Shown here in pieces: positions 44,853 through 57,317 of a stretch of 64,000 bases of DNA (within the stretch, counting starts at the first letter, position 1; each line of letters begins with the position of its first letter). The stretch is from Hemerocallis citrina (lineage: Eukaryota; Streptophyta; Magnoliopsida; Asparagales; Asphodelaceae): NCBI GenBank assembly GCA_017893485.1, contig CM030365.1:30650289-30714288 (forward strand). Reading direction: 5' to 3'. The notes under the pieces were generated by a model that was given only the letters and a program-made list of their open reading frames with translations, was not told where the DNA came from and ran no database searches. Made by a program: the position numbers and the translations under genes.

Positions 44853-47660
44853 CAATATCCTACTTTCCCCCTATAAATATTAATCTTTTATTAATCCCCT
44901 AACCTTAATTAACCCCTCAGCCGTCACTGTTCACCTCTCTAACCCCCCCCCCCCCCCCCCCGCTTACTGTGCTACCCCATCTCTCTCTCCCTCTCCCTGT
45001 TTCCATCTAAACTGCCTTAACCCCATTGCTCTGACCACCACCTTGACCTCCATCGTCCCTCACATCTCCCCGTCGCCTGCACCTCTCCTCATCATCCTCG
45101 TCATTGCCCTCCGATCACCCTGTCCTCGCCATTGCCATTACTCCTCAACCGAACCCATCAACTCATCTCGTCTTCGCCGTTGTTTCCATCGCCGACCCTC
45201 TCCGTGCACCCCCTTCATCCACCACAGATCCCCTCCGTCCTCTTCGTCATCGTCCAAGCTCCGAGCGCACCCCGTCGTTGTCTTCCCCTATTTTCGAGCG
45301 AAAACAGAGTTCGCTTTCGTTGAAGCCTCACCGTTGTTGTCGCTTCCTGACCGCAGTGCCGCCATCATCAGTGTCGCCGCCTTACCATGGTGTCGTCGCC
45401 TTCGTCCCGTGCACCGCCAGTCACCGGAGTTCTCCCACGCCCTCTCTCTTTCTCTCTCTCTGTCGAAGGGAAGAAGGAGATGAAACGGGAGTGGTGGGAT
45501 CCGCTGTTCGGTGTTCTGGGCGTAGCTGATCTGGGTTTGCTATTCTACCCCGATCCGGTATGGAGTTGTGTTCTAAGTTGCTATTTTGGAGTTTTGCCAT
45601 TTTGTGTTTTTGCACGTGTCTCACCGTGTTCTAGTTCGTCGCCCGGGATCCTTATCCCGTTATTCTATATTGTTCGAATTTGCAATTTAACAGGCAAGTC
45701 TCTTCTTGAACTAGTATTTTATTTTGTTCAAGATTCATTTGATCTCTACAAGTAGATCCCGTCCTTTTCTTATCATGTTGTATTTGACAATTTCGTTAAG
45801 TTTATCGAGAGTTTACACGAGCTAACCCGACATACTCTTAACATCGTATCGTTCTCTTTGATCTAAAACCTAGTCTCTATTGTTTCATGCATATGCACAT
45901 TACATGAAAATAACTACATCCATGCTATAGTCTTATTTGATGTATTGAACCTGTTAGACTGAATTTGAAAATTGTATCTAAGAAAATTGAAATTATGCAT
46001 GTTAAACATCTATTGACACTTTGATTATTAATTTGCATGAAAAATATGATTGTATGATTTAATTATAGCCTATCCATGTCAAAACATATTCTGGACTGTT
46101 GTGTGTTTCATTTTGAATCAAATTTTCAACCATGTTGCTGTCATATTTTGAAATAACTTTCTGAACATGAAATTTAGACTCTGATGTCTAGTTTAGTACC
46201 CTATTTGCGGATTTAAATTCCGATGTGTAATCTGTTAGATATCATCATTTTAGTGCAACTGTGTCAGAATTTTTAGATTCACAAGTGCATGCGTATCTTG
46301 CTGTTCTATTATTTATTTGACCATGTTAATAATAAAATAAAAATTTGAAATAAATTAGGCTGAACCTAGACAAGTGTAGGAATGACCCAGAATTTTTATA
46401 TATGAGTTTTCTGACCTGAAACAAATAGGTGAACACAGTTTACATCATGATGCCTGAACCTAAAACCTGATTAGAATAAAGTTTTCACCCTAGTTTCTGT
46501 ATCTTTTATATGCCTTATTTATATTTGCTGGAACTGGCAGAGAGTCTACTTTCTAGATTTTTTGACGGATCCAGATTTGCTATTTTGTAGTGATTGTAAT
46601 CCATGTTTTAGTATAGCAAGGTCATGCTGTCCTGATTGTGTGAATTGTGCTTATTTGATGTGTTTGCTTCTTGCTTTGTCTGTAACGAGTAGAATTAGTC
46701 ACACTTAGTATCATACAACATTGACACCTTCTTGCATGCTCACATAGGATGAAAATAAACTAATAACAAGCCAGAGTATTATGGGTAGGACTTGGTAGTG
46801 AACGATCGGAAAATGTACTTGGCAAGGCTTTATCGTTATATTGTATTGTTATGGAAGGATGAGAAATATTGTCATTGAAGGAGAAGTATTGATTGTAAAT
46901 TATTGATTGTTAATTATTGATTGTAAAACTATCGTTATCGACACTAAGTACACGAACCGTGAATTCACCATCAGTCTAAAACGTTCACTGTGTGCTTGTG
47001 CCGAACTTATAGTATGGGATGCACTAGTACGTGCACTAGATAGGCTAATAAAATGATTAATAACCTGCATACTTGATCTTGTATTGAACTTAACTTGACA
47101 TCACGCATTACATGTGTGATTAATTGTAAACTTTTGATATTATTGCCTGCTCTTTGCTTTGTTCTTTGACTTTGGTCCTATCCCCATTTCTTTGATATCC
47201 ATGTTTCCTTTATCCTCTGTTTTTCTCTACTTGCTGTCCACGACTTGCTCTAAGAACACTCTTTTCTCTCTATTTAGATCAAGTATTCACAGGTACCGAA
47301 GGAGCAATACCAGAAGAAATTGGTGAGCAAACTCTATGAAGATCGGAGCTGGACTATTAGACTACTTAGCTATCTCTTATTATTTGCTTTTTGTATTGCT
47401 TTTATCATACTTTGTATTCTTGGGCTTTTATGACCTGAAGTTTGTTTTTATCCCAGATGTTGGATTATTATTTGGTGAATTTATTTCATGATTATTTTAG
47501 AGTTTATTCATTGTTTATATGGTTATTCTCTTTTCTGCGTGGTTGTATTCTCTTGTATATTGTTGAGTTAATCTGTTACAAATTATGGATGTTGTATAAT
47601 CATTCGCTGGGCCTTTGTTACGTGCTCGTATTTTCGTATTTTGGGAAGCAGGGCGTGACA
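44853..47660 (+). mobile_element. Chromoviral LTR B, left-truncated
   Basis: Ends GGGAAGCAGGGCGTGACA at 47660, directly against Tat-2 gag sequence. Contains the CT-rich leader (45000-45480), the GGGATCCTTATCCCGTTATTC motif and the AAGTCTCTTCTTGAACTAG block shared with 2031-3000. Its left end is cut at LTR A. The frames at 45043-45755 are low-complexity readings of the leader. It presumably belonged to an element inserted in Tat-2. Confidence 0.65.
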
Positions 47661-47699
47661 TGACCCCCCTCCCCGAGGAGGCAAAGGGAGTCCCCTCCA

Positions 47700-49190
47700 C
47701 GTCGTCGGCGGAGAAGTCTCATTCCAACAAGTCGATTGGCACATAGAGACCGCCGAGCTGGAGGGGCACTAGTCACTCAGGCAGAGTTCCAGAATTTTAA
47801 AGAGGACATCCTGTGAACCCTCAATAATACCACCAACCACGATCAACGTGCACCTAGCCCTCACCATACCCCGAGTCATGACCAGCGTGCACTTAGCCCT
47901 CGCCGTAGTGCCACTTATGAAGGAGCGTCCCGAGGGTCGACTAGATCTGACTGGAGGGACAACTCGGGCCATCGCCATCTTTACCAGATGGAGAGGCACC
48001 TTAGCAGACTCGACCTGGAAGAAGAATAGTGGGCGAGGATTTTCCGCCCGAGCAGACCTCCTTTCTCCAGGGCCATCATGGAAGCCCCGGTCCCTGAGAC
48101 CTTCAAGCCCCCTCACTTTGAGTCCTACAATGGGGAGTCAGACCTAGCTGATCATACTGAGAGTTTCAAAACTCTCATGATGATTTACCAAGCCTCAGAT
48201 GCGCTTCTTTTCAAAACCTTCCCAGCAAAGGTACCTGCGAGAGAATGGTACTCCTGACTGTCCCCCGCCTCTATCTTCTCGTTCGATCAGTTTGAGGAAC
48301 TCTTCCTCACCCACTTCATTAGTAGACGCTCACCCACTTCATTAGTAGTCGCAGAACAGAGAAGACGAGCACATCCCTATTGGCTCTCACTCAGAGGAAG
48401 GGAGAGCGCCTAAGGAACTATGTCCGGCGCTTCACAACTGAGGCTCGGTGTATCACCTTTCTTGATCAGTCAGTGGCCTCTGTAGCATTTCGACACAACA
48501 TCAATCATTCCGACCTAAAAGCATCCCTCGCCAAGAAGCCACCCCGAGACTTCTCAGGGCTCTTGCTAAGGAGTGAGAAGCATATCTAGGCAGAAGAAGC
48601 CCTCCACCCTAATGAACAGAAAGATCCCTTATCCAGGAATAAACAAAAGGGAGCAGATGAAGAAGGTACTAAGAAGCTCCAGAAAGATAACAATGGGTAG
48701 CGCCGCCCTCTTCCCCGCTTCGAAAAGTTCTCCCCTCTCAATACCAGTGTTTCGGCTATCCTCATGGAAGTTGGTAAAGAAGGCCTGCTCCAACCTCCCC
48801 TAAAGATGAATACCCCTTCAAAAAGAGGAACAAAGATAAGTGGTGCCACTTTCACAGGGACCATGGCCACGACACAGACGACTGTCGGGCCCTCAAGGAT
48901 GATATTGAAGCCCTTATTCAGAGAGGGAAACTGGCCAAGTTCGTTCGGAAGGATAGAGTTGATCCTTCCAAGGGGCAAATAAGAGAACTGAAAGATTTAC
49001 TGAGTCCCCTGACTCCGAACTTGAAGCAATCCCGCACCTCATCCATGGAGGTCCAATGGGAGGAGAGTCCAACTCCTCTTGAAAAGCCTTCATCCGAGAA
49101 GTAAACTCTGTACAGAACCATCCTCCACCCAAAGGCTTCGGGGTCCCCGTGACCTTTTCAGATAAAGACTTGGAAGGCATTCGAACACCT
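47700..49190 (+). pseudogene. Tat-2 Gag remnant
   Basis: Recognisable Gag core (FESYNGESDLADHTESF, AREWYS, FDQFEELF) and zinc-knuckle-like [14 protein letters not shown] near 48850, spread over three frames. A 23-bp tandem duplication of the CTCACCCACTTCATTAGTAG region (about 48308-48353) and several stops break it. The homologous part of Tat-1 is 22900-23900. Confidence 0.8.
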
Positions 49191-49199
49191 CACCATGAT

Positions 49200-49690
49200 G
49201 CCCTCGTAATCAGCCTTCACATGGCCAACCACGAGTGCCCCGGATCCTAGTCGACAATGGCAACTCTGTCAATATCCTATTCCTAGATGTTTGCTACGGC
49301 CTTAAGTTGTCCTGAGACCGCCTCAAATCCGCCAGCTACACTCTCTACGGATTCTCCGGGGTGCCAGTGTCTATCGAGGGGGTTATCACCGTCGACTTAA
49401 CTGCTGGCAAAACCCCTTACCACCCGAACAGATCCGATGGATACTATGGTTGTTGATGTGAAGGCTGCAAACAATGTTATCCTCGACTGACCCGGCCTGG
49501 ATGCACTTCAAGCTGTACCCTCTGACTTCCATATGATGGTGAAATTTCCTACCTCTGTAGAAGTGGGAGAAGTCAGGGGAAGTTGGGAGACTGCCCGAAA
49601 GTGTTACATGACTTTGGTGGGAGGTCCGGTTTTCTCTCTCAAAGCCCTTGAGCTCCCCCAAAGGAGCGGCCAAGTTGTCTAAGAGCCGGT
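49200..49690 (+). pseudogene. Tat-2 protease remnant
   Basis: The [11 protein letters not shown] lead-in and VDNGNSVNIL active-site segment are visible near 49200-49280 with frameshifts on both sides, followed by a damaged flap and VILD/PGL motif near 49480. Homologous to 24010-24420 in Tat-1. Confidence 0.7.
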
Positions 49691-49834
49691 CGATGAGTAA
49701 GAAGAAGTAGCTTTATCTGAAGAGGACTCGACCAGAACCTTTAAAGTGAGCAAAGTCCTCCCCACTCGGTCAAAACCAACATAGTCCAATGCATCAGGGG
49801 CAACCGGGACCTGTTCGCATGGACTGCTGCTGAT

Positions 49835-50272
49835 ATGCTTGGTATTTCGGAGGAATTAATCATGCACCATCTCAGCATAGCTCCCGAAGCTAAACTAGTC
49901 CAACAGAAGCATCGCAAGTTCGCACCAGGCCGCCAGAAAGCCATCAAAGAAGAAGTGAATAAACTCTTGGTGGCACAGTTCATCCAAGAGGTCACTTACC
50001 CTAAGTTGCTTTCCAACATCGTGATGGTGAAGAAGGCCAATAGGAAGTGGAGGATTTGTATTGACTTCACCGATCTGAATAAGGCCTGTCCAAAAGATCT
50101 GTTCCCGCTATCTAGTATCGATGCCCTAATCGATGCTACTTCTGGGCACGAACTCTTGAGCTTTATGGACGCCTTCTCAGGGTATAATCAGATCAGGATG
50201 TTCCCCCTGATATTCCAAAGACTTATTTCACAACAGACCAAGGCCTATATTGTTACCGCGTCATGCCCTTCG
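49835..50272 (+). pseudogene. Tat-2 reverse transcriptase, N-terminal half
   Basis: Open for about 145 codons: KEEVNKLLVAQFIQEV, MVKKANRKWRICIDF, NKACPKDLFPL and [15 protein letters not shown] frameshift near 50200 precedes the segment that ends at MPF, where the solo LTR enters. The second half continues at 53761. Confidence 0.85.
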
Positions 50273-53200
50273 TGTAATACCCCAGATTTTTAAATTATAT
50301 TTTAAGATTAATAAGTGAATTAAAATGATTTTTGGTGATTTAATAAATATTTTTCTGAAATTTATCTTTTTACACGTGCAAATATTTTTTTGGGAAGTTC
50401 AAAATCAGAAAGTATTTTAAGGAAAACCCATTATTTATTATTAGATATTATTTGTGAATTTTTTGGATTTTTCTGATAATTATTTGACATATTTACAAAT
50501 ATTACAAAAAGATTGACTTCTGTGCAAAATTACCATTTGGAGTAAAAAAAGTACAATTTCGTTTTCTGAAGTTTTACAACAGTGCCGGCCAAATATTAAG
50601 GTGGTTATTTTGTTTTAATTTAAATTTAATTAGTTTTATCTAATTTTCAAGTATAAGGATTTATATATGTAAAGATATATTTAAAAGAGATACTTTACAA
50701 ATCAATTCACAAACCCTGAAGCTCTAATTTCCAGCCAATATAAGATGAGGTGCATCCGTTTCTTTATTGCACTACACAAAGGGAATTTTTTAATTATTTT
50801 CTTGGATTTTCAAAGCGAGGATCTTGGTTTTCTTGTGAAAGGAAGGATTTTTTTTTTTTTTTTAATCTTCGGTTGATTCTTCAATATGGTGAGTGACATA
50901 TGTTTATTTTGTATTGTTCTAAGCATATTCTATGTGATGATTTGCCTATTAGAAAGCATGTTAGGGATTGGTATGAAGATATAATATGAAATTTTGATGA
51001 GTAGATAAACTAAAAATTGAATTCTTTCATGAAACTATGTCATGGATGATTAAAATTATATATAGATGACTTGAGAATTGTTAAGAACCTAATAGAAATC
51101 ATGAGTAGGTTAATTCCCTTCATATACTTGCTGTTTTGCTTGTTGTATTGAGATTATATGATGAAATTGCACAATTTGAACAAAAAATGGGTTTTACTGT
51201 TGCAATACATACATACACACACTGTTTGGTATTTTTGAAATAAAACTTGATGAATGATTGTTATAATTGCATTTTAATCATGAGTATGTTGCTTTCATTC
51301 ATGTTGTTACTGATTTGGCAAATACTTTGAGATTTGTATGATATGGAAGAGTAAAAGTGAACAAAACCTAACTTTACTGATGAATACATACACCTACGCT
51401 GTTTTGATATTTTGATGTGCAAAACTTGACTGTTTACATGTAGTAACCACCTATATTCATGAGCAGACTATTGTAATCAAGTTTTAGGAGGAGTTTTGAA
51501 TAAAAAAGAATCAAGTTTTGAAGTTGGGGGTTGAGTATTTGCTTGGGGTCTGATGGTGAATGGCCGAAACTTGGTTTTTGTGGATTTCATGAAGGTTTCG
51601 ATTGAGATTGATTTGTTTTGAGACTGAGGTTGTTTTGAACATTATACTACTTCTTATTTGATGAATTTTAATGCTTTAACAAATGCTTAAACATACCCAC
51701 ACACACATATGCACATTCATCTTTTACTGATATGAAGGATTTGTCAGAAATTGCTCTTTTATGAATTTTATAGAAGTTTTACTCGAAATCTGATTGGATT
51801 TGGTACTGAGATGAATTTAAACTTTATACTACTCCTAGTTGATGAAATCTGGATGTTTTGTTGATGCGAAACACACAAAAATACACTTATCAACATATTT
51901 ACTGTTTTGAAGAGACTTTTGTGCTCTTTTGAGATCTTGATGTGTTTTTGATTTGCTTTCATAAACTCCTATACGTTCTACAAGTTGTATTAACTCATCT
52001 CAGGAAATTGGTTTTACAAAAATTGTGATTTTATAAAGTATAATCGTGTATCAGTTAAAACATGCACAGAATTTCAAAACTGCAACCTGTTGGAATTGAC
52101 AGTCGACCGCTTCGTTTTGAGCTGAAGTCAACAGTCGACTATCAGTTCTTGAGTTTCAGATTTTCACATGACAGTCGACCTGTCATTTTTTAACAGATTT
52201 CGACAGTCGACTGTCGGTGCTTGGCTGATGGGGTTTTGTGAATTTTGTTGTTTTCTTTAAACAATTATTTCCTCGATATTATGGATTATTGATTTATTGT
52301 TTTAGTGATGTTTTTACTACAGATTTTAGTATTTTTCAGAGTGTTATATTTTGTTAATAATAGAATTTAATTTATATCTTTATGACTTTATAAAGAGAGA
52401 TATATGTGGTTTTCGAAGGAATTGAAGTTTTGTGATATTCTACGACTTCAAAATATGATTTTCTATTATTTAATGGGTTCAATATTTTATTTGAATTCTG
52501 GAATTTCATGAGTATATTAAATAGATTTGGATTTTGTCGTGTTCTTATTATAATCGTTTTGATGATGGATTTATGAGTTTTATTGAAAGTTTTTGGTATT
52601 GATGGTTGAGTGATGAGTCTTTAGAGATTGAGTGGGGCCCTAACTACCGGTGGTTGAGATTTGGTTGTTGTTTAGTTGAGTTAAGCCTGGTAGGGTACAC
52701 CAACTCTAAGAGGTTCGTAATTTATTAAACAATTAATTAACTTAACAAGATAAGGACAAGCACTAGATGGTGATATGACGAAATGAGAGCAAACATGAGT
52801 TATGAACTCCAGAATGATCCAAGGAGTGAGATAATTCCCAGTTGTCCGGGACGATGGACGTAATGTCCACAGAGTGATCCGCGGAGTGGGATTGATATCC
52901 AGTATTCCGAGGACGACAACGACGTTCATGGGATGTTTGTGCAATGAGGGTTCCAGGATGACCTGCGGAGTGAGGCAATCCCCAGTTTTTCGGGACGATG
53001 GACGTAAGGGCCACAGAATGATCTACAGAGTGGGATTGGCCTCCAGTATTCCAAGGGCGAGAACCGATACTTGCAAAATGTCTAAATCTCATAGTAGTCA
53101 TCACAGTAGGATTAGTTGCATAATGAGGGATTAAACCCTATAAAGTGGAGAACGATAAGGGCTTGCACCGGATCTATGTAGAGTGGGATGCATAGAATTC

Positions 53201-53755
53201 GACAAGTATGCATTAGAGAGTCGGCATATAGCATTGGTGTTTTCTTGACTTGGTTTTATGCATATTGTTTTCTGTTTCCCTACACTTGACACTTAGTCTA
53301 GTTTCACTTGATGTTTTCAAGTTTTATTTATTGTTAGTTTTTTATTCCATTCGTTACTACTGTTGATACATGTTGTTTATGACTCTATACCTTATGTTTT
53401 ATTTATGTTGCATTTATTTTCATGTCAATCATATCGTTATGGCTGACTCCTGTAGTTTTGGGGGTTAGGGTTATCTCTAGCCTCATGTTTTACAGGTATG
53501 TACCTATTGCTTGGGATTGGATGCATATCGTAGAATGATGTTGTGGCTTTTGTAATTTGTAAAAGAATGTGTTGTAAAAGAAAGAATCTGTAATTCAAGG
53601 TGTTTAAATTTTCCGCTTTGTTTTGCAAAGATTGATGTAAAAAAAGTTGAAAATTTATCTGTATTTTGGCTATGTTTACTATTACAATTGAGGTTGATGC
53701 TGAAAATTGTGCCACGTATTTCTGAGATATTAGATTGGAAATTTGGGGCGCTACA
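50273..53755 (+). mobile_element. Chromoviral solo LTR D, 3483 bp, TSD CTTCG
   Basis: Begins TGTAATACCCCAGATTTTT and ends AATTTGGGGCGCTACA. The 5-bp duplication CTTCG is perfect (50268-50272 and 53756-53760), and removing the LTR plus one CTTCG rejoins the RT codons MPF/GLKNAG in frame. No coding region, primer site or polypurine tract inside, so it is a true solo LTR. Internal features: a set of four GACAGTCGAC motifs (52098-52216) and a duplicated block (52787-53070). Confidence 0.92.
52787..53070 (+). repeat. Duplicated block in solo LTR D
   Basis: An about 130-bp unit present twice (from about 52790 and 52950), each made of two sub-units with GATCCGCGGAGTGGGATTG- or GTGAGGCAATCCCCAG-type cores and GGGACGATGGACGTAA. 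Copies have diverged. Confidence 0.75.
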
Positions 53756-53760
53756 CTTCG

Positions 53761-54181
53761 GGCTAAAGAACGCCGGTGCAACATATCAGTGCCTTGTCAA
53801 CAAGGTCTTTAAGGAACAAATCAGGAGGAACATGGAGGTTTATGTGGACGATATGTTGGTAAAAAGCCTCCGGAAGCAGGACCATGTGGTCGACCTCCAA
53901 AAAGCCTTCGATGTCTTACGAAGTCACAACATGAGGCTCAACCCATCTAAACATGCCTTCAGAGTATCGTCTGGCAAATTCCTAGGTTTTATGGTTAGCC
54001 AGAGGGGGATAGAAGCCAACCCTGGGAAGATCCAGGCCATATTGGTTATGGCCTCCCCATCCAACATCAAGGACGTGCAAAGACTCACAGGGTGCCTCAC
54101 TGCCATAGGGCATTTTCTCTCAAAGTCAAGAGAGAAGTGTCTCTCATTTTTCAAGGCCCTAAGAGGGACAAAAGGTTTTGA
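53761..54181 (+). pseudogene. Tat-2 reverse transcriptase, C-terminal half
   Basis: Directly follows the solo LTR in frame: [16 protein letters not shown], catalytic [35 protein letters not shown] and RLTGCLTAIGHF. Here the reading frame is intact at the place where Tat-1 lacks a base. Confidence 0.88.
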
Positions 54182-55200
54182 GTGGGGCAATTGCAGCAGG
54201 AATCATTCGAACAACTCAAAGCATATCTGGTCAACCCCCTGCTCCTGAGTAAGCCCGAGGCTGGGGAAATTCTCTCCTTTACCTTGCCACATCGGAACAA
54301 AATCCTTAGTGCCGTCCAAGTAAGGGAAGAAGACAAAGTGCAGAGGCCGATCTATTATGTGAGTAAGGTCCTCCGGGATGCCGAACTCTGCTATTCCGAG
54401 GTTGAAAATATGGCCTTTGCACTGGTCATGGTTGCTCGAAAGCTTCGCCCATATTTCCAAGCTCATTCGGTGATCTTTCTTACCGACCAACCCCTCAAGC
54501 AGGTATTGCACAAGCATGAAAGTTCGGAGCGCCTTATGAAATTTTTCATAGAGCTGAGCCAACACGATACCAACTACCAGCCAAGGCCCACTATCAAGGC
54601 TCAAGCCTTAGCAGAGTTCATAGTGGAAAGCACTATCCCCGACCTCCGCAAGGAAGGCAAGGAACCCCTATTCTAGAGCATTTATGTCGATGGATCCTCA
54701 TGCGCTGAGGGAAGTGGAGCGGGGGTCATCCTCACTGGCCCAGATGACTTTGTTTTCCAGTACTCGCTCCGCACCAACTTTCGAGCGTCAAACAATGAGG
54801 CAGAGTACAAAGTTCTTATTGCCGGTCTATTCCTGGCATGCAAGGCTGGCGCCCAATGCGTCAAGGTATTCAGTGATTCTAAACTGATAGTGAACCAAGT
54901 CTTAGGAGAGTACGAGGCTAGAGATGACCGCATGGCCAAGTATCTGGCTAAGGTCAAAGAGTAGTTAACCACCTTCCAAGAAGCAGAAGTAATACGGATC
55001 TCCCGAGAAGAGAATGGGCAGGTAGATGCCCTATCCAAGTTGGCTTCCTCCTCTCTCCAAGGGCTTGAGCGCACTGTTTTGATCGAAGTTCTTTTAAGAC
55101 CCAGCATTGAGGAAGGAAGCCTCGAACTGATGGAAATACCCCCCATGGCACATGAGAAAAATTGGATGAAGCCCTTTCTCGAATTCCCTAAAAAATGAGT
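54182..55200 (+). pseudogene. Tat-2 RNase H and archaeal-type RNase H
   Basis: First RNase H (TDQPLKQVLHKHES, ELSQHDTNYQ) to a TAG at 54674-54676, then the archaeal-type domain YVDGSSCAEGSGAG, EAEYKVLIAGL (a Val where Tat-1 has Ala), [15 protein letters not shown] and [10 protein letters not shown], with another TAG near 54962. All catalytic acidic positions of the second domain are present. Confidence 0.85.
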
Positions 55201-56402
55201 TCTCCCCCTAGACCCCAAAGAGGCTAGGAAAGTCAGAATTAGAGCTGAGCGATATGCGCTCATCGAGGGAGTCATGTACAAGCTCTCCTACACCCAAGTG
55301 GATGGCAGACCCTACTTACGGTGTCTTTCCCCCCAGGAAGCCCAATACACTTTCAGAGAGGTCCATGAAGGAGTCGGTGGCGCCCATATGGCAGCAAGGT
55401 CCCTTGCCCGTAAGATCCTAAATCATGGCTACTTCTGGCCCATGCTCCTTAGCGACGCTGAACCACATGTCCGCCATTGCTCCCCTTGTTAGAGGTTCTC
55501 ATCCATTCGACATTTACCTCAAGCCTAGCTATCCTCCTTATCCAGTGCCACCCCTTTGCCATGTGGAGAATGGACTTGCTCAGGCCTTTTCCTCCGGCAC
55601 CTGGTCAGAAGAAGTTCCTTGTCGTTGCGATCGATTACTTCTCAAAATGGATTGAAGCCGAGCACTTAGCAACAATTACCGTGAACAGCATCCAGTAGTT
55701 CTTCTGGAAGAACATTATCTGCCGATTCAGCATCTCCTGGTTCTTGGTAACTGACAATGGGACCCAATTCACAGGGCCGGCCTTTTGCAATTTCTGTACG
55801 GATCTCGGTGCCAGCAGCGATTCTCCTCAATTTTCCACACACAATCCAACAGTCAGGTAGAGAACGTCAACCGGTAAATTCTCTCTGGCCTAAAGAAGAC
55901 ACTCGATAAATCATCTAAGGGGTTATGGGTTGAACAACTTCCCAATGTGCTTTGGAGCAACCGCAAAGAATCTCCGTTCAATTTGACATACGGCTCAGAA
56001 GTCGTCATCCCCCTCGAAGTTGGCTTACCCTTTCCTCGCTTATTGGGCATTAATGAAGATCAAAATTCCAACCAACTTCGTGGCAACCTTGACCTCATCG
56101 ACGAGATTCGAGAAAGATCCTCTATTTGTCAACAGATCTATCAGCGCAGGATTGAGAAATCCTACAACAAGAGAGTCCTCCCCACAAATCTCAAGGAAGG
56201 AGACAAGGGCCTGAGAAAGCTATCAATTTTTTTCCCAAGCAAGAAAGGGAAACTATCGCCAATTTGGGAGGGGCCGTACCGGATCTCCAAAGTTGTCTGC
56301 CCTGGTGTGTATCACCTTGAAGACCGGGGGGGGGGGGGGGGGGGGAAGAAAGTGCTTAGAACTTGGAATGCAAAGGATTTGTTGAAATTCCAAAAGAGCT
56401 AG
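55201..56402 (+). pseudogene. Tat-2 integrase remnant
   Basis: Zinc-binding N-terminus (HEGVGGAH, HVRHCSPC), central core with MDLLRPFPP and VTDNGTQF, and C-terminal NLTYGSEVVIPLE and GPYRISKV. At least three frames and several stops. A run of 20 G (56326-56345) lies near the C-terminus, where Tat-1 encodes [10 protein letters not shown]. Ends at TAG 56400-56402. Confidence 0.82.
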
Positions 56403-56585
56403 TTTCCTTATTTTTTTTATTTTTTATTTTTTATTTTTACTTTCGTTGTTTCTTATTCATCGCCATGTAATAAAGGCTTGCAACTTAGAAGTAGCCACTT
56501 AGTTTTCTCTTTTATAAGACAATTTATTTTTCCAAAGAATTATTGCCAAAAACATACTGTTTACTTTGAGTACGACCACTCTTAA

Positions 56586-56935
56586 AAACGACAAGTTCAA
56601 AGTCCGATACTTGTTTCGATGCCACTTTAGCCACTTTCAAACAAGCAAGTGCGAAGTAGCTCGCCATTTGGAATTGCTCCCACAATTGTTGAAACTCTTA
56701 AACGACAAGTTCGGAGTCCAACACTTGGTTTTATGCCACTTTAGCCACTTGCAAACAAGCAAGTGCGAAGTAACTCGCCCTTCAGAATTGCTCCCACAAC
56801 TGTTAAAACTCTTAAACGGTAAGTTTGGAGTCCAACACTTGGTTCGATGCCACTTTAGCCACTTGCAAACAAGCAAGTACGAAGTAGCTCGCCACTAGAA
56901 ATTGCTCCCATAACTGTTGAAAACTCCTAAACAAA
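56586..56935 (+). repeat. Tat-2 3'UTR tandem repeats, about 115 bp x 3, hairpin in each
   Basis: Units start near 56586, 56702 and 56815 with GGAGTCCAACACTTGG, as in Tat-1. At the same position as the Tat-1 hairpin, unit 2 has CACTTGCAAACAAGCAAGTG (56746-56765): a 7-bp stem with a 6-base loop, 20 bases overall in both elements but with a different stem sequence. Unit 1 has one mismatch and unit 3 one terminal mismatch. Confidence 0.88.
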
Positions 56936-57114
56936 CTCACGACATCTCAGTGGTCCAATGTAGAGTTAACACTCTAATACTTGCCGGATTTTTATTCCAA
57001 AAAGAAATCAATTACAAGATTAAAAAGACACAATCATCAAAAAACTTTGCTTAAGTGCTGAGAATATCTTATTTCATAAACAACAATCCAGACTACAAGT
57101 ATTATTGGGACACA

Positions 57115-57317
57115 ATCTCCTTCAAAAACTACAAGTATCTTTTGAACTCCTTCTAGGAAGAGGGACGCTCCTGTTAAGAGATGCGCGTGGCCGACGAGCG
57201 CTAGGACATTCTCTCGACCCCTCTGAAGAGATCTCTAGACCCGCATGCCGAGTCGCACCATCAGGTCCTATGGTTCTAGTAGCCCCTCCGACCGATACCC
57301 CGCTGGATGAACCAGCT
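57115..57317 (-). pseudogene. Tat-2 antisense ORF, terminal part
   Basis: Minus strand reads a Ser/Gly/Arg-rich tail (SSSGVSVGGATRT, HAGLEISSEGSRE, ASLNRS) related to the end of the antisense ORF 2 of Tat-1 (28946-29250). It is cut at its upstream side by LTR C. This shows that the antisense frame was already present in the common ancestor of both Tat elements. Confidence 0.55.

Larger units (their letters stand above)
47661..57317 (+). mobile_element. Tat-2, old degenerate Tat element split by a solo LTR
   Basis: Collinear with Tat-1 from the middle of gag to the antisense 3' frame, but full of stops and indels. The 5' LTR and N-terminal gag are missing because LTR B abuts at 47661; the 3' end is cut by LTR C at 57318. 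A chromoviral solo LTR (50273-53755) interrupts RT. The composition is similar to Tat-1, and conserved motifs are easy to follow across frames. Confidence 0.85.

Noticed and set aside
45043..45755. Ser/Pro/Arg-rich ORFs in CT-rich DNA (also 2176-2779, 41837-42157, 57784-58221)
   Set aside because: They recur at the same place in several LTRs and follow base composition; best seen as LTR leader sequence, not genes.
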